DNA of 37,024 nt from Streptococcus parasanguinis (GCA_018365265.1 JAGZKI010000022.1:1-37024); one strand, 5' to 3'; counted from the first letter of the stretch, positions 15,438 through 25,187 are shown. Notes: generated by a model not told the origin, from the letters alone. Numbers and translations are program-made.

Positions 15438-15824
15438 ATGCGCCTTGTTTATCTTACGGTTGGTTTTGTTTCTTTGGGATTAGGAATTATTGGGATTCCT
15501 TTGCCGATTTTACCGACGACTCCCTTTTTACTGCTATCGATGGCCTGCTTTGCTAAAAGTTCCAAACGCTTTGAAACCTGGCTCTACCAAACCAAGCTTT
15601 ATCAAACCTATGTAGCGGATTACCGAGAGACCAAATCGATTGCCAAAGAACGGAAGAAATGGATCCTTCTTCAGATCTACATTCTGATGGGGATTTCGAT
15701 CTATCTGGCACCGATTATTTGGGTGAAGCTTGCTCTAGGTGCTTTGACGATTTTTATCACCTATTATCTCTTAAAAGTGATTCCCAATAAGTCCGAAAAT
15801 CAAACAGAAGAAGATCCTGATTAA
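15438..15824 (+). CDS. DUF454 (YbaN-like) membrane protein
   Basis: A 128-residue protein matching DUF454: an N-terminal hydrophobic segment with GIIGIPLPILPTTPFLLLS (17-35), CFAKSSKRFETWL, then two further membrane segments (about 75-115) and an acidic end. Function unknown. AAAGGAG lies 6 nt before the ATG. It lies between the lipoprotein gene and rnc; its base composition is closer to the core genes than the three preceding accessory genes, so it may be native. Confidence 0.85.
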   Translation: MRLVYLTVGFVSLGLGIIGIPLPILPTTPFLLLSMACFAKSSKRFETWLYQTKLYQTYVADYRETKSIAKERKKWILLQIYILMGISIYLAPIIWVKLALGALTIFITYYLLKVIPNKSENQTEEDPD

Positions 15825-15853
15825 AATTGGAGAATTCAGGCCCTAGAACTAGG

Positions 15854-15881
15854 AAAAGAAGTGCGTTCGTGCTTCTTTTTT
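15854..15881 (+). terminator. Terminator before rnc
   Basis: GAAGTGC, loop GTTC, GTGCTTC with two wobble pairs and six T after it. The rnc -10 begins 3 nt downstream, so the two transcription units are tightly packed. Confidence 0.65.
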
Positions 15882-15883
15882 GG

Positions 15884-15889
15884 TATACT
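15884..15889 (+). promoter_or_regulatory. -10 element of the rnc-smc-ftsY operon promoter
   Basis: TATACT preceded by TGG gives an extended -10. The expected start of RNA is near 15897, leaving a leader of about 27 nt before the chosen rnc ATG. Confidence 0.55.
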
Positions 15890-15923
15890 TAAGAGTATGA
15901 ATTTATTAGAAAGTAGGCTTCCC

Positions 15924-16625
15924 ATGGAGAAATTACAAGCCCTGTTATCGGAACGGTTTCAGATCGTTTTTTCAGATAGCAGTTTATTAGATACAGCTTT
16001 TACGCACACCTCTTATGCCAATGAGCACCGCCTCTTAAAAATTTCACATAACGAACGTTTGGAATTTTTAGGAGACGCTGTTCTTCAATTAGTTATTTCC
16101 GAATATTTGTATAAGGAACACCCAAACAGACCGGAGGGAGATTTGTCCAAATTCCGTTCTATGATTGTCCGTGAAGAGAGTTTGGCTGGTTTTTCTCGGG
16201 ATTGCCAATTTGACCATTTCATCAAACTGGGCAAGGGCGAAGAAAAATCTGGTGGCCGGGACCGTGATACGATCCTTGGCGATTTATTTGAAGCCTTTTT
16301 AGGTGCTCTTTTACTGGATCAAGGAGTGGAAGCGGTCAAACGCTTCATTTATCAGGTCATGATTCCTAAGGTTGAAACGGGTCAATTTTCCCAAGTCATT
16401 GACTACAAGACCCGTCTGCAAGAACTGTTGCAGGTTCACGGAGATGTGGAGATCCAATACCAAGTGGTTAGCGAGTCCGGTCCAGCTCATGCCAAAGAGT
16501 TTGAAGTAGAAGTGTTCGTGAACGGTCAAACGATGGGACATGGTCATGGTCGTTCCAAGAAGTTAGCGGAGCAGGAAGCAGCCCGCAATGCAGTTGAAAC
16601 GAGGAATGATGGGCCATGTATCTAA
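15924..16625 (+). CDS. rnc: Ribonuclease III
   Basis: This double-strand-specific endoribonuclease processes rRNA precursors and structured mRNAs. The 233-residue protein has the signature NERLEFLGD (43-51, catalytic D51), the second acidic site at E123 (GDLFEAFLGALLL) and a C-terminal double-stranded RNA-binding domain (about 158-228). An in-frame ATG at 15897 would add nine residues, but 15924 gives the family's usual length and has AGTAGG 6 nt upstream. Its end overlaps smc by 10 nt. It opens a five-gene operon to ftsY. Confidence 0.95.
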   Translation: MEKLQALLSERFQIVFSDSSLLDTAFTHTSYANEHRLLKISHNERLEFLGDAVLQLVISEYLYKEHPNRPEGDLSKFRSMIVREESLAGFSRDCQFDHFIKLGKGEEKSGGRDRDTILGDLFEAFLGALLLDQGVEAVKRFIYQVMIPKVETGQFSQVIDYKTRLQELLQVHGDVEIQYQVVSESGPAHAKEFEVEVFVNGQTMGHGHGRSKKLAEQEAARNAVETRNDGPCI

Positions 16626-19600
16626 AAGAGATTGAAATCCAAGGCTTTAAATCCTTTGCGGATAAGACAAAAGTCGTATTTGACAAAGGGGTCACTGCCG
16701 TTGTAGGGCCTAATGGATCTGGAAAATCAAATATCACGGAGAGCTTGCGCTGGGCCCTGGGGGAATCTAGTGTCAAGAGTTTACGTGGGGGCAAGATGCC
16801 CGATGTTATCTTTGCAGGGACAGAATCGCGAAAACCGCTGAATTATGCTTGTGTCACAGTTGTCTTAGATAACCAGGATGGTTTTATCCAACAAGCGGGG
16901 AAAGAAATTCGTGTCGAACGGCATATTTATCGTTCAGGAGACAGCGAGTACAAGATCGACGGCAAGAAAGTACGTCTCAGAGATGTGCATGATCTGTTCA
17001 TGGATACGGGATTGGGACGTGATTCCTTCTCCATTATCTCCCAAGGACGGGTAGAGGAGATCTTTAACTCCAAACCGGAAGAACGCCGGGCCATCTTTGA
17101 AGAAGCTGCTGGTGTCTTGAAATTTAAGACGCGGCGTAAGGAAACTGAGACCAAACTCAACCAAACCCAGGAGAATTTGGACCGTTTGGAGGACATCCTT
17201 TATGAATTAGAAGGACAGATCCAACCTCTTGAAAAGCAAGCGACGGTTGCTCGCCGTTTCTTGGAATTAGACCAAGAACGGCAGGTTCTCTTGCTGGATG
17301 TTTTAGTTGCTCAAGTCGATCTGACAAAAGAGCTCTACGAAAATGCTGATCAAGAAGAAAAGGCCATTCAAGAACAGTTGGCTTCTTATTACCAACGTCG
17401 TCAGGTCTTAGAAGAAGAGAATGTACGCATCAAGAAAGCCCGTCATCAGTTGGATGAGAGCTTAGCTGAGGACCAGGCCAGCTTACTTGAGGTTACTCGT
17501 TTGATCAGTGATTTGGAAAAGCAAATCGAAGTAGCTAAGTTGCAATCGAGTCAAGCGGCCCATAGTCGCAGGGAAAATCTTGAGCGGTTGGATGCTGTTT
17601 TAGCCCGTCTGGAAGAAGCGAAACAAGAGCTGGCTCAAAAACAAGAGACGCTAGCTGTGCTTCAACAAAGACTGACAGAGAACCGTCAGCAACAAGAAGA
17701 GTTGGAAAAAGAATTAGCCAACTACGAAGAAGATCCGGAACAAGTCATTGAGCATCTACGCGAGCAGTATGTCGCACTCTTACAGACGGAGGCTGAAAAA
17801 TCTAATGAACGGACAGCCATTGAGAGTCGGATCCAAGCACTCCTGCAAGAATCTAGCCATCGTCAAGAGGATTTGACCAAGGCACAAACAAACCTCGAAG
17901 CTGCCAAGGAAAAAGAAGTCCGACAATTGGAAGAGTTGGATCAGGCACAAGCGACGGTCAAGGGTTTACTAGTAGAATATCAAGAGCAACTGGTAAAAGT
18001 GGAGCAGGCCAAAGCTGCCTACCAAGAGGCTCAAGCTACCATGTTTGACTTGATGGATGAGAGCAAGAATAAGCGGGCGCGGATCAATAGCTTGGAAGCC
18101 ATTCAGAAGAACCATAGTAACTTCTATGCAGGCGTCAAGAGCGTTTTGCAAGAAGCAGAACGGTTAGGAGGCATCTGTGGGGCTGTTAGTGAGAATTTGA
18201 GTTTCTCAAAAGACTACCAGACGGCGCTTGAAATTGCTCTGGGAGCTAGCAGCCAACAGATCATTGTCGAAGATGAAAAGGCTGCAACGCGAGCGATCGA
18301 TTTCTTGAAACGCAATCGCTTGGGACGGGCAACTTTCCTTCCGCTCACGACGATCAAAGCTCGTCAACTATCCCCTCGGAATTTGGAATTGATTCAAGCC
18401 AGTGCAGGATTTCTAGGAATTGCGAGTGACTTAGTGACCTATGAAAATCGGTTTGAACAGATTTTCCAAAACCTGCTTGGAGTAACGGCTATCTTTGACA
18501 CGACGGAGCATGCGCGTGAGGCGGCTCGTAAAGTCAATTATCAAGTTCGGATGGTGACCTTGGATGGGACCGAATTGCGGACCGGAGGATCGTATGCCGG
18601 TGGTGCCAATCGTTCCCAAAATACGGTTTTTGTCAAACCAGAATTAGATAGTTTGAAGCAGAAAATGCAAGCTCTGGATGCTCGTTTGAGAGAAGCTGAG
18701 CAGGAGGTAGAGACCAAGGACAATCTGCTCAAGCAGGCGCAAGAATACCTGGCCTCTATTCAAAGCCAAGGTGAGCAAGCGCGTCTAGAGCAACAGCGGG
18801 CCCAATTGGCCTACCAACAAAGCCAAGAGCAACTGAAAGAAATTCAGGAACTCTTAGAAGCTTTGAAGTCAGAATTGGCAACAGATGCGACCCAGTCTCT
18901 TCAAGAAGAGCTGGAGTCTCTTACTGAGCAATTGGCAGAAATTGAGCTTCAAAAAGAAAATCTGAATCGCGACATTGAAACCATGAAGTCGGACAAAGAT
19001 GTTCTGCAACAAAAGGTACAAAACCTGCAAGAGCAATTGGCAGAATTGCGACTTCAACAGACCGAATGTAAGAGCCAACAAAGCTATGAGCAAACAGATG
19101 CTCGTCGCTTGGAAGAAACGATCTCCCAGTTGGAAGTAGAAGAGCATCAGTTGCAATTGCTGATTGAACAAGGCGATGCCCAAGTTCAAACAGTAGATGT
19201 GGAGCAGCTAGCCAATCAATTGGCACAGGCCCAAGCCAAGAAAACGGACTTGGAACAAGGGGTCATTCGGAAACGCTTTGAGCTAGATGATTTGGAAGGC
19301 CAGGCCGAAGATGTGGCAGAACAGATGGAACAAGCGCGTAAGAAAAACGAAGAATGGATTCGTCAACAAGCCAAGGCTGAAGCGACACGTGAAAAGCATG
19401 CGGATCATTTGAACAAGCTCTTAACGCAAATTACCGATGAATTCATGCAAAGCTTTGAACAAGCCAAAGAGCAGGCCAAACCTGTTGAAAATCTTGCAGC
19501 AGCTGAGAATCAGCTCAAGAGCATCGAAAAAGATATTAAGGCACTTGGTCCTGTCAATGTGGATGCGATCGAGCAGTACGATGAGGTGAAGGGGCGCTTT

Positions 19601-20152
19601 GATTTCCTTTCCAGCCAGCGTGAGGATGTCTTGGCTGCGAAAAACATGCTTCTGTCCACCATCAACGACATGAATGACGAAGTCAAGGAACGTTTTAAAT
19701 CAACTTTTGAAGCCATTCGTGAATCCTTTAAAGTCACTTTCCGTCAAATGTTTGGTGGGGGTTCTGCTGATTTGATTCTGACAGAGCCAGATCTTCTGAC
19801 AGCTGGTGTTGAGATTTCTGTGCAGCCACCTGGTAAAAAGATCCAATCCTTAAACCTCATGAGTGGTGGAGAAAAGGCCTTGTCTGCCTTGGCCCTCTTG
19901 TTCTCGATTATTCGTGTCAAGACCATTCCATTTGTCATTCTGGATGAGGTAGAGGCTGCCCTAGATGAGGCTAATGTTAAGCGCTTTGGGGATTATCTGA
20001 ACCGCTTTGATAAGGAAAGCCAATTTATTGTCGTGACGCACCGGAAGGGAACTATGTCGGCTGCAGATTCCATCTATGGGGTGACCATGCAGGAATCTGG
20101 GGTTTCTAAAATCGTCTCAGTAAAATTGAAAGACTTAGAAAATGAAGAATAA
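16616..20152 (+). CDS. smc: Chromosome segregation protein SMC
   Basis: The condensin ATPase that compacts and segregates the chromosome. The 1178-residue protein is full length: Walker A GPNGSGKS (31-38), a Q-loop region (SQGRVEEI, about 142-149), coiled coil to about 500, hinge (about 510-650, around GGICGAVSENLSF), second coiled coil, then signature MSGGEKA (1082-1088) and Walker B ILDE (1108-1111). The coils are very rich in Gln, Glu and Leu. It starts within the end of rnc and its own last 11 nt overlap the next gene, implying tight coupling. Confidence 0.97.
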   Translation: MYLKEIEIQGFKSFADKTKVVFDKGVTAVVGPNGSGKSNITESLRWALGESSVKSLRGGKMPDVIFAGTESRKPLNYACVTVVLDNQDGFIQQAGKEIRVERHIYRSGDSEYKIDGKKVRLRDVHDLFMDTGLGRDSFSIISQGRVEEIFNSKPEERRAIFEEAAGVLKFKTRRKETETKLNQTQENLDRLEDILYELEGQIQPLEKQATVARRFLELDQERQVLLLDVLVAQVDLTKELYENADQEEKAIQEQLASYYQRRQVLEEENVRIKKARHQLDESLAEDQASLLEVTRLISDLEKQIEVAKLQSSQAAHSRRENLERLDAVLARLEEAKQELAQKQETLAVLQQRLTENRQQQEELEKELANYEEDPEQVIEHLREQYVALLQTEAEKSNERTAIESRIQALLQESSHRQEDLTKAQTNLEAAKEKEVRQLEELDQAQATVKGLLVEYQEQLVKVEQAKAAYQEAQATMFDLMDESKNKRARINSLEAIQKNHSNFYAGVKSVLQEAERLGGICGAVSENLSFSKDYQTALEIALGASSQQIIVEDEKAATRAIDFLKRNRLGRATFLPLTTIKARQLSPRNLELIQASAGFLGIASDLVTYENRFEQIFQNLLGVTAIFDTTEHAREAARKVNYQVRMVTLDGTELRTGGSYAGGANRSQNTVFVKPELDSLKQKMQALDARLREAEQEVETKDNLLKQAQEYLASIQSQGEQARLEQQRAQLAYQQSQEQLKEIQELLEALKSELATDATQSLQEELESLTEQLAEIELQKENLNRDIETMKSDKDVLQQKVQNLQEQLAELRLQQTECKSQQSYEQTDARRLEETISQLEVEEHQLQLLIEQGDAQVQTVDVEQLANQLAQAQAKKTDLEQGVIRKRFELDDLEGQAEDVAEQMEQARKKNEEWIRQQAKAEATREKHADHLNKLLTQITDEFMQSFEQAKEQAKPVENLAAAENQLKSIEKDIKALGPVNVDAIEQYDEVKGRFDFLSSQREDVLAAKNMLLSTINDMNDEVKERFKSTFEAIRESFKVTFRQMFGGGSADLILTEPDLLTAGVEISVQPPGKKIQSLNLMSGGEKALSALALLFSIIRVKTIPFVILDEVEAALDEANVKRFGDYLNRFDKESQFIVVTHRKGTMSAADSIYGVTMQESGVSKIVSVKLKDLENEE

Positions 20153-20948
20153 TGATATTAAATTGATTGCTACGGATATGGATGGAACCTTTCTAAATGA
20201 TCAACATCAGTACGATCAAGACCTTTTACGCAAGGTATTAGCAAGCTGCAAAGAAAAAGGCATTTATTTTGCTGCTGCGAGTGGCCGTGCCCTCCTTTCT
20301 CTCAAATCTCTCTTTAAAGGATTTGAGGACCAGATGATTTTCATTGCTGAAAATGGTAGTGTGGTAGAATTTCATGGAGAAGATCTCTACGAAGCGACCA
20401 TGTCCAAAGACTTTTATTTGGGTGTTTTTGAGGCTTTGAAATCTTCACCTTATGCAGACCCGAATAAGCTTCTTTTGACTGGGAAAAAAGGGAGCTATGT
20501 ATTAGAAACAGTAGATCCCGACTATCTGGCCTTGAGTCAGCACTACAATGAAAACATTCAAAAAGTGCAAAACCTAGCAGATATTCAGGATGAAATCTTC
20601 AAATTGACCACCAACTTTGATGCAGCTCTAGTACTTGAAGGTGAGCAATGGGTCACTGAGAACATCCCCGGTGTAAAAGCGATGACGACAGGTTTTGAAT
20701 CGATTGATATTGTCCTCGATTATGTCGATAAGGGAGTGGCCATTACCGCCTTAGCGGATAAACTAGGGATCTCGATGGATCAGGTGATGGCTTTCGGGGA
20801 TAACTTAAATGACCTCCATATGATGCAAGTCGTGGGCCATCCTGTAGCGCCAGAAAATGCACGTCCTGAAATCTTAGCGATTGCTGAAAAAGTCATCGGC
20901 CACCATGCGACTGGTTCTGTCCTACGCTACATGGAGGAAATTGTATGA
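20142..20948 (+). CDS. Cof-type HAD-IIB phosphatase (first of two)
   Basis: The 268-residue protein has HAD motif I DMDGT (nucleophile D12, D14), motif II in AAASGR, and motif IV GDNLNDLHMM near residue 226, with an alpha/beta cap between about 85 and 190 as in type IIB. Such enzymes act on sugar phosphates, flavin nucleotides or pyridoxal phosphate, and the substrate cannot be told. It overlaps smc by 11 nt and the next HAD gene by 4 nt (ATGA). The order smc-HAD-HAD-ftsY is shared with other streptococci. Confidence 0.9.
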   Translation: MKNNDIKLIATDMDGTFLNDQHQYDQDLLRKVLASCKEKGIYFAAASGRALLSLKSLFKGFEDQMIFIAENGSVVEFHGEDLYEATMSKDFYLGVFEALKSSPYADPNKLLLTGKKGSYVLETVDPDYLALSQHYNENIQKVQNLADIQDEIFKLTTNFDAALVLEGEQWVTENIPGVKAMTTGFESIDIVLDYVDKGVAITALADKLGISMDQVMAFGDNLNDLHMMQVVGHPVAPENARPEILAIAEKVIGHHATGSVLRYMEEIV

Positions 20949-21766
20949 GTAAGATTTCCTTGATTGCGCTGGATTTAGATGGGACCCTTCTCAATTCAGA
21001 AAAAAAGATCTCCCCTCGCAATAGAGCAGCCCTCGCTGCTGCACAGGCCCAAGGTGTCAAGGTGGTTCTAACCACTGGTCGGCCCCTGAAAGCCATGGAT
21101 TTTCTTTTGGAAGAATTGGGAACAGCAGGCCTCAAAGAAGAGTATACGATTACCTTCAATGGTGGCTTAGTGCAGCGAAATAATGGAGAGATTCTCTCAA
21201 AAGTTGTCTTGGCACCAGAAGATGTCGCAACCATTCATGATGAAACAGCCCGTCTAGGCCTTCCGCTGGATGCTATCAGTGAGGGAACGGTTTATGAGAT
21301 TCATGCAGATCGAAAGTCTCTCTATTCCCTTTACAATCCCTACCTGAACTTTATTGAAACTGATTTTAAAGACCTGCCATCCACGATTTCCTACAACAAG
21401 TGTGTGACAGCAGTCGATCAAGACTTTTTAGATGCAGCGATAAAGCAGATCAAGCCGGACTTATTTCAAGACTATGAAATTTTTAAATCTCGGGAAATGT
21501 TGCTGGAATGGTGCCCTAAAAATGTTCACAAGGCGACAGGTTTAGAGGCACTGGCAGCTATTTTGGGCCTTAAGGCAGATCAAGTCATGGCCTGTGGAGA
21601 TGAAGCCAATGACCTGTCTATGATCCAGTGGGCTGGACTAGGGGTTGCCATGGGCAATGCGATTCCAGCAGTGAAGGAAGTTGCAGCGCTTGTGGCCCCT
21701 GTGACCAATGACCAAGATGCTGTCGCATGGGCGATTGAAAATTATGTGCTAAAGGAGAGTGAATAA
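20945..21766 (+). CDS. Cof-type HAD-IIB phosphatase (second, YidA-like)
   Basis: The 273-residue protein has DLDGT (D10, D12), TTGRP in motif II, a lysine in the cap-to-core region and GDEANDLSMI as motif IV. It resembles YidA-type sugar phosphatases more than its neighbour does. The two HAD proteins are clearly paralogous in plan but not near-identical, so this is an old duplication. The stop codon is directly followed by the ftsY ATG. Confidence 0.9.
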   Translation: MSKISLIALDLDGTLLNSEKKISPRNRAALAAAQAQGVKVVLTTGRPLKAMDFLLEELGTAGLKEEYTITFNGGLVQRNNGEILSKVVLAPEDVATIHDETARLGLPLDAISEGTVYEIHADRKSLYSLYNPYLNFIETDFKDLPSTISYNKCVTAVDQDFLDAAIKQIKPDLFQDYEIFKSREMLLEWCPKNVHKATGLEALAAILGLKADQVMACGDEANDLSMIQWAGLGVAMGNAIPAVKEVAALVAPVTNDQDAVAWAIENYVLKESE

Positions 21767-23425
21767 ATGGGATTATTTGATCGTTTATTTGGAAAAAAAG
21801 AAGAAACTGAAAAAGTGCTTCCGTCTTCGGAAGAAGTGACGGAAAGTACTGAGGTTGAAGAAACTGTCAAAGAGGAGCCGGCGGCTACCTTAAATGACAA
21901 GGAAGAGCAAAAAATCGCTGATATGGAGGCTTATTACCAAGAGCTCAAAGCGCGAATTGCAGCCACTCATCAACCTATTTCAACCGTTGCTCAAGAAGAG
22001 CCGGCAGAGGAACCTCTTGTTGAAGAAATCGTGACTTCAGAGACTCCTGAAGATCAAGAACCAGTAGAGGAGCCTCCAGTTGCCTTTGAACCTGCTCAAA
22101 CAGAAGCAATTCCTCAAGAAGTTTCACCACTAGCTGATGACACGGAGACTGAGCCTCTTGAAGAAGTGAAAATTGAAGCGGAAGAAACTGAAGATGGTGA
22201 GGAAGCAGATGGGGCTAACGGTTCAGAACTGGAAGAAGAGTCACCGATTGCTTCTCCATCATCTGAAGCTGAGCTAGTAGAAGGGAGCACGACAGAAGAG
22301 GAGTCTCCAGAACTAGTAGAAGCTCAGGATGAGGTTTCAGAACCTGAAGTATCAGAAGCGATCGCTCAAGTGGAAGAAACTTCAGAAGTTGCAGAAGCTG
22401 AGTCCAGACTTCCTCAAGGAGAAGCAGCATCAACCGTTGAGGAAAGAACTGTTGAAGAGGCAGAGCAGCCAATTCCAGACGAGGTTAAGCCTCAGCAAGA
22501 AACCATTCAGGAAAAATACGATCGTAGCTTGAAAAAGACACGGACTGGATTTGGAGCACGTCTCAATGCCTTCTTTGCTAATTTCCGTTCAGTCGATGAA
22601 GAATTCTTTGAAGAATTGGAAGAACTCTTGATCATGAGTGACGTTGGGGTTCAAGTGGCCTCTAATTTAACCGAAGAGTTGCGCTATGAAGCCCGTTTGG
22701 AAAATGCCAAAAAACCAGATGCTCTCAAACGCGTGATCATCGAAAAATTGGTGGACTTGTATGAAAAGGATGGCCAATTTAATGAAGCCATTCGTTTTCA
22801 AGAAGGCCTTACGGTCATGCTCTTTGTTGGGGTCAATGGAGTTGGTAAAACCACATCTATCGGGAAGTTAGCCCACCGCTACAAACAAGAAGGCAAGAAA
22901 GTCATGTTGGTTGCAGCAGATACTTTCCGTGCAGGAGCAGTGGCTCAACTGGCAGAATGGGGACGCCGTGTAGACGTTCCAGTTGTAACAGGTCCTGAAA
23001 AATCAGATCCTGCTAGCGTCGTCTTTGATGGAATGGAACGTGCGATCGCTGAAAACATCGATGTTCTGATGATTGATACGGCGGGTCGTCTGCAAAACAA
23101 GGACAACCTCATGGCGGAGCTTGAAAAAATCGGCCGGATTATCAAGCGAGTGGTGCCTGATGCGCCGCATGAAACCTTGCTGGCCCTCGATGCATCGACT
23201 GGTCAAAATGCCTTGGTGCAAGCCAAAGAATTTTCAAAAATTACGCCTGTGACAGGAATTGTATTGACCAAGATCGATGGAACGGCTCGAGGTGGGGTCG
23301 TCCTTGCGATCCGTGAAGAGTTGGACATTCCAGTGAAGTTGATTGGATTCGGAGAAAAGATTGATGACATCGGACCATTCCATTCAGAAAACTTCATGAG
23401 AGGCCTCTTGGAAGGCTTGATTTAA
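21767..23425 (+). CDS. ftsY: Signal recognition particle receptor FtsY
   Basis: The SRP receptor GTPase brings ribosome-nascent chains to the membrane. The 552-residue protein begins with a short hydrophobic/basic targeting segment (MGLFDRLFGKK), followed by an unusually long acidic region (about 13-245, mostly Glu, Pro, Val, Ala, Ser). The N domain (about 247-345) and G domain follow, with G1 GVNGVGKTT (355-363), DTFRAGAVAQL (385-395), DTAGR (437-441) and TKIDGTARGG (501-510). The core is standard; only the acidic region is enlarged. It ends the rnc operon with a strong terminator. Confidence 0.97.
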   Translation: MGLFDRLFGKKEETEKVLPSSEEVTESTEVEETVKEEPAATLNDKEEQKIADMEAYYQELKARIAATHQPISTVAQEEPAEEPLVEEIVTSETPEDQEPVEEPPVAFEPAQTEAIPQEVSPLADDTETEPLEEVKIEAEETEDGEEADGANGSELEEESPIASPSSEAELVEGSTTEEESPELVEAQDEVSEPEVSEAIAQVEETSEVAEAESRLPQGEAASTVEERTVEEAEQPIPDEVKPQQETIQEKYDRSLKKTRTGFGARLNAFFANFRSVDEEFFEELEELLIMSDVGVQVASNLTEELRYEARLENAKKPDALKRVIIEKLVDLYEKDGQFNEAIRFQEGLTVMLFVGVNGVGKTTSIGKLAHRYKQEGKKVMLVAADTFRAGAVAQLAEWGRRVDVPVVTGPEKSDPASVVFDGMERAIAENIDVLMIDTAGRLQNKDNLMAELEKIGRIIKRVVPDAPHETLLALDASTGQNALVQAKEFSKITPVTGIVLTKIDGTARGGVVLAIREELDIPVKLIGFGEKIDDIGPFHSENFMRGLLEGLI

Positions 23426-23436
23426 GAGTCGAATAG

Positions 23437-23473
23437 AAAAAGACAAATTGTTGGAAGAACAATTTGTCTTTTT
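23437..23473 (+). terminator. Terminator of the rnc-smc-ftsY operon
   Basis: A perfect 16-bp stem (23437-23452 with 23458-23473), 5-nt loop GGAAG, ending in five T. The A run at the left foot also makes it usable from the minus strand. Confidence 0.9.
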
Positions 23474-23489
23474 GTTTCCTTGCGCTATC

Positions 23490-23513
23490 AAAAAAACCAC
23501 CCGAAGGTGGCTT
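23490..23513 (-). terminator. zwf terminator
   Basis: On the minus strand, AGCCACC, loop TTCG, GGTGGTT with one wobble pair, then more T. It starts 3 nt after the zwf stop codon. Confidence 0.8.
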
Positions 23514-23516
23514 TCC

Positions 23517-24983
23517 TTAATTCTTAGGTTCAGGTTTCCAAACCCATTCGGCTCCGTATTCTGCAAGGAGATCATCGGATGCAGTTGGTCCCATGGATCC
23601 AGACTTGTATTCATAGAGTGGTGCTCCATTTTCGGCCCATAGTTTTTCGATTCGGTCAATCAATTGCCATGAAGCACGAACTTCGTGCCAGTGGCTGTAA
23701 TTGGTTGAGTCATTGTTCAAAACGTCAAAAATTAATTTTTCATACGGCTCTGGGGAAGCTCCAGTTGCAGTCGCATCTGTTTCGTAATCAAAGGAAATCG
23801 GTGCGATGCTGAATGTTTCTCCGACCTCTTTCCCGTTGATGCTCAATGAGAAACCTTCGTTTGGTTGGATATAAATGGTCAAGACATTTGGTTGCAAGCT
23901 ATGTCCAAAGATGGAATCGGTTTGCTTGAAGACCACATTGACCATGGTTCCTTTTTGGGTCAAGCGTTTTCCGGTACGGAAGAAGAAAGGCACTCCGCGG
24001 AAGCGATCGCTATCAACAAAGAACGTACCAGAAGCATAGGTTTCTGTAGTAGATTCAGGGTCGACATTGGGCTCACTGCGATAAGAGATATCTTTTTTCC
24101 CTTCGATCGTACCTGAATGGTATTGACCACGGATAAAGAATTTCTTCAGTTCCTCATCTGTTGGATTGTGCAATTGCTCAAAAACTTTAACTTTTTCTGC
24201 CCGAATTGCATCCTTGGTAAAGGTAGCTGGTTTATCCATGGCAAGCAATGACAAAAGCTGAAGGGTATGGTTTTGCACCATATCTCGAAGGGCCCCAGAA
24301 TGATCATAGTAGCCACCGCGTTCTTCAACTCCTAAGCGTTCAGCAAAGGTAATTTGGATGTTGTCAATAAAATCTCGGTTCCAAAGGTTATCAAAAATAA
24401 GATTTCCGAAACGAATGGCAAAGATATTTTGGATCATTTCTTTTCCAAGGTAATGGTCGATCCGGAAGATTTGTTCTTCATCAAAGGTTTCTTCCAATTC
24501 CTTGTTGAGCTGACTTGCAGTTTCCAAATCTGTACCGAAAGGTTTTTCAACGATCAAGCGCTCAAAGCCTTGCCCATCCACAATGCCTTCTGATTTGAGG
24601 TGTTTGGCAATGGTTCCAAAAAATTGAGGAGCCATGGACAAGAAGAAGACCTTGTTGTGTTCTGTTTGGTATTTTTCATCCAAGCTATTTTGCAATTCAC
24701 GCAGGGCGATGTAATGTTCGGTATCATTGACATCGTGGCTTTGGTAGTAGAAATGACTAGCGAATTCTTGAGCTTGTTGTGGGCTATCTGCCAGATCTGT
24801 GATGGATTCTACCACAACTGATTCAAAGTACTCCTTGCTCCATGGTCTGCGAGCTGTTCCGATAACCGCAAAGTGTTCAGATAGATTTCCTGATTTATAG
24901 AGTCTAAAAAGGGATGGGTAGAGTTTGCGCTTGGCTAAATCTCCACTGGCCCCGAAAATGGTTACAATAACTTTTGAAGACAT
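23517..24983 (-). CDS. zwf: Glucose-6-phosphate 1-dehydrogenase
   Basis: First enzyme of the oxidative pentose phosphate pathway; it oxidises glucose 6-phosphate with NADP+ and supplies NADPH. The 488-residue protein has the dinucleotide-binding start IFGASGDLAKRK (9-20), EKPFG (146-150) and the active-site signature RIDHYLGKE (174-182), whose histidine binds substrate. Full length. Upstream on the minus strand is a TGG-TAAAAT extended -10 and AGG 7 nt before the ATG. It is monocistronic and convergent with ftsY. Confidence 0.97.
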   Translation of the reverse strand: MSSKVIVTIFGASGDLAKRKLYPSLFRLYKSGNLSEHFAVIGTARRPWSKEYFESVVVESITDLADSPQQAQEFASHFYYQSHDVNDTEHYIALRELQNSLDEKYQTEHNKVFFLSMAPQFFGTIAKHLKSEGIVDGQGFERLIVEKPFGTDLETASQLNKELEETFDEEQIFRIDHYLGKEMIQNIFAIRFGNLIFDNLWNRDFIDNIQITFAERLGVEERGGYYDHSGALRDMVQNHTLQLLSLLAMDKPATFTKDAIRAEKVKVFEQLHNPTDEELKKFFIRGQYHSGTIEGKKDISYRSEPNVDPESTTETYASGTFFVDSDRFRGVPFFFRTGKRLTQKGTMVNVVFKQTDSIFGHSLQPNVLTIYIQPNEGFSLSINGKEVGETFSIAPISFDYETDATATGASPEPYEKLIFDVLNNDSTNYSHWHEVRASWQLIDRIEKLWAENGAPLYEYKSGSMGPTASDDLLAEYGAEWVWKPEPKN

Positions 24984-25104
24984 TTAAGTACCTATTTCCT
25001 ATTTTATTAACCATATTTTACCATAAAATCTACAAGATTTCTTTGATGGAATCGTTGTTCCGAATATTTTCCGCTTGGATTAGAGGATTTGAGAGGAAAG
25101 CATA

Positions 25105-25136
25105 GAAAAAGCTAGAACCAATGTGGATTCTAGCTT
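25105..25136 (-). terminator. Terminator of the small protein-permease-TIGR03943 operon
   Basis: On the minus strand, AAGCTAGAA and TTCTAGCTT form a perfect 9-bp stem around a 10-nt loop, followed by T. It lies about 50 nt after the last gene of the operon. Confidence 0.8.
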
Positions 25137-25187
25137 GAGCTGTTATAAAATGTTTGGATCGACCTCCGAAGAAACTTGGTGAATCCA

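Noticed and set aside
15861..15923. Earlier starts for rnc, including a leaderless ATG at 15897 that resembles the cpoA and tex arrangement
   Set aside because: The ATG at 15924 has a ribosome site and gives the normal RNase III length; 15861 lies inside the terminator.
22215..22472. Minus-strand and alternative plus-strand frames over the acidic FtsY region
   Set aside because: Low-complexity Glu/Pro coding sequence leaves other frames open by chance; no ribosome sites.
23437..23513. Two hairpins close together considered as a repeat pair like the duplicated terminators elsewhere
   Set aside because: Their sequences differ and they serve the convergent ftsY and zwf genes; this is a normal double terminator.
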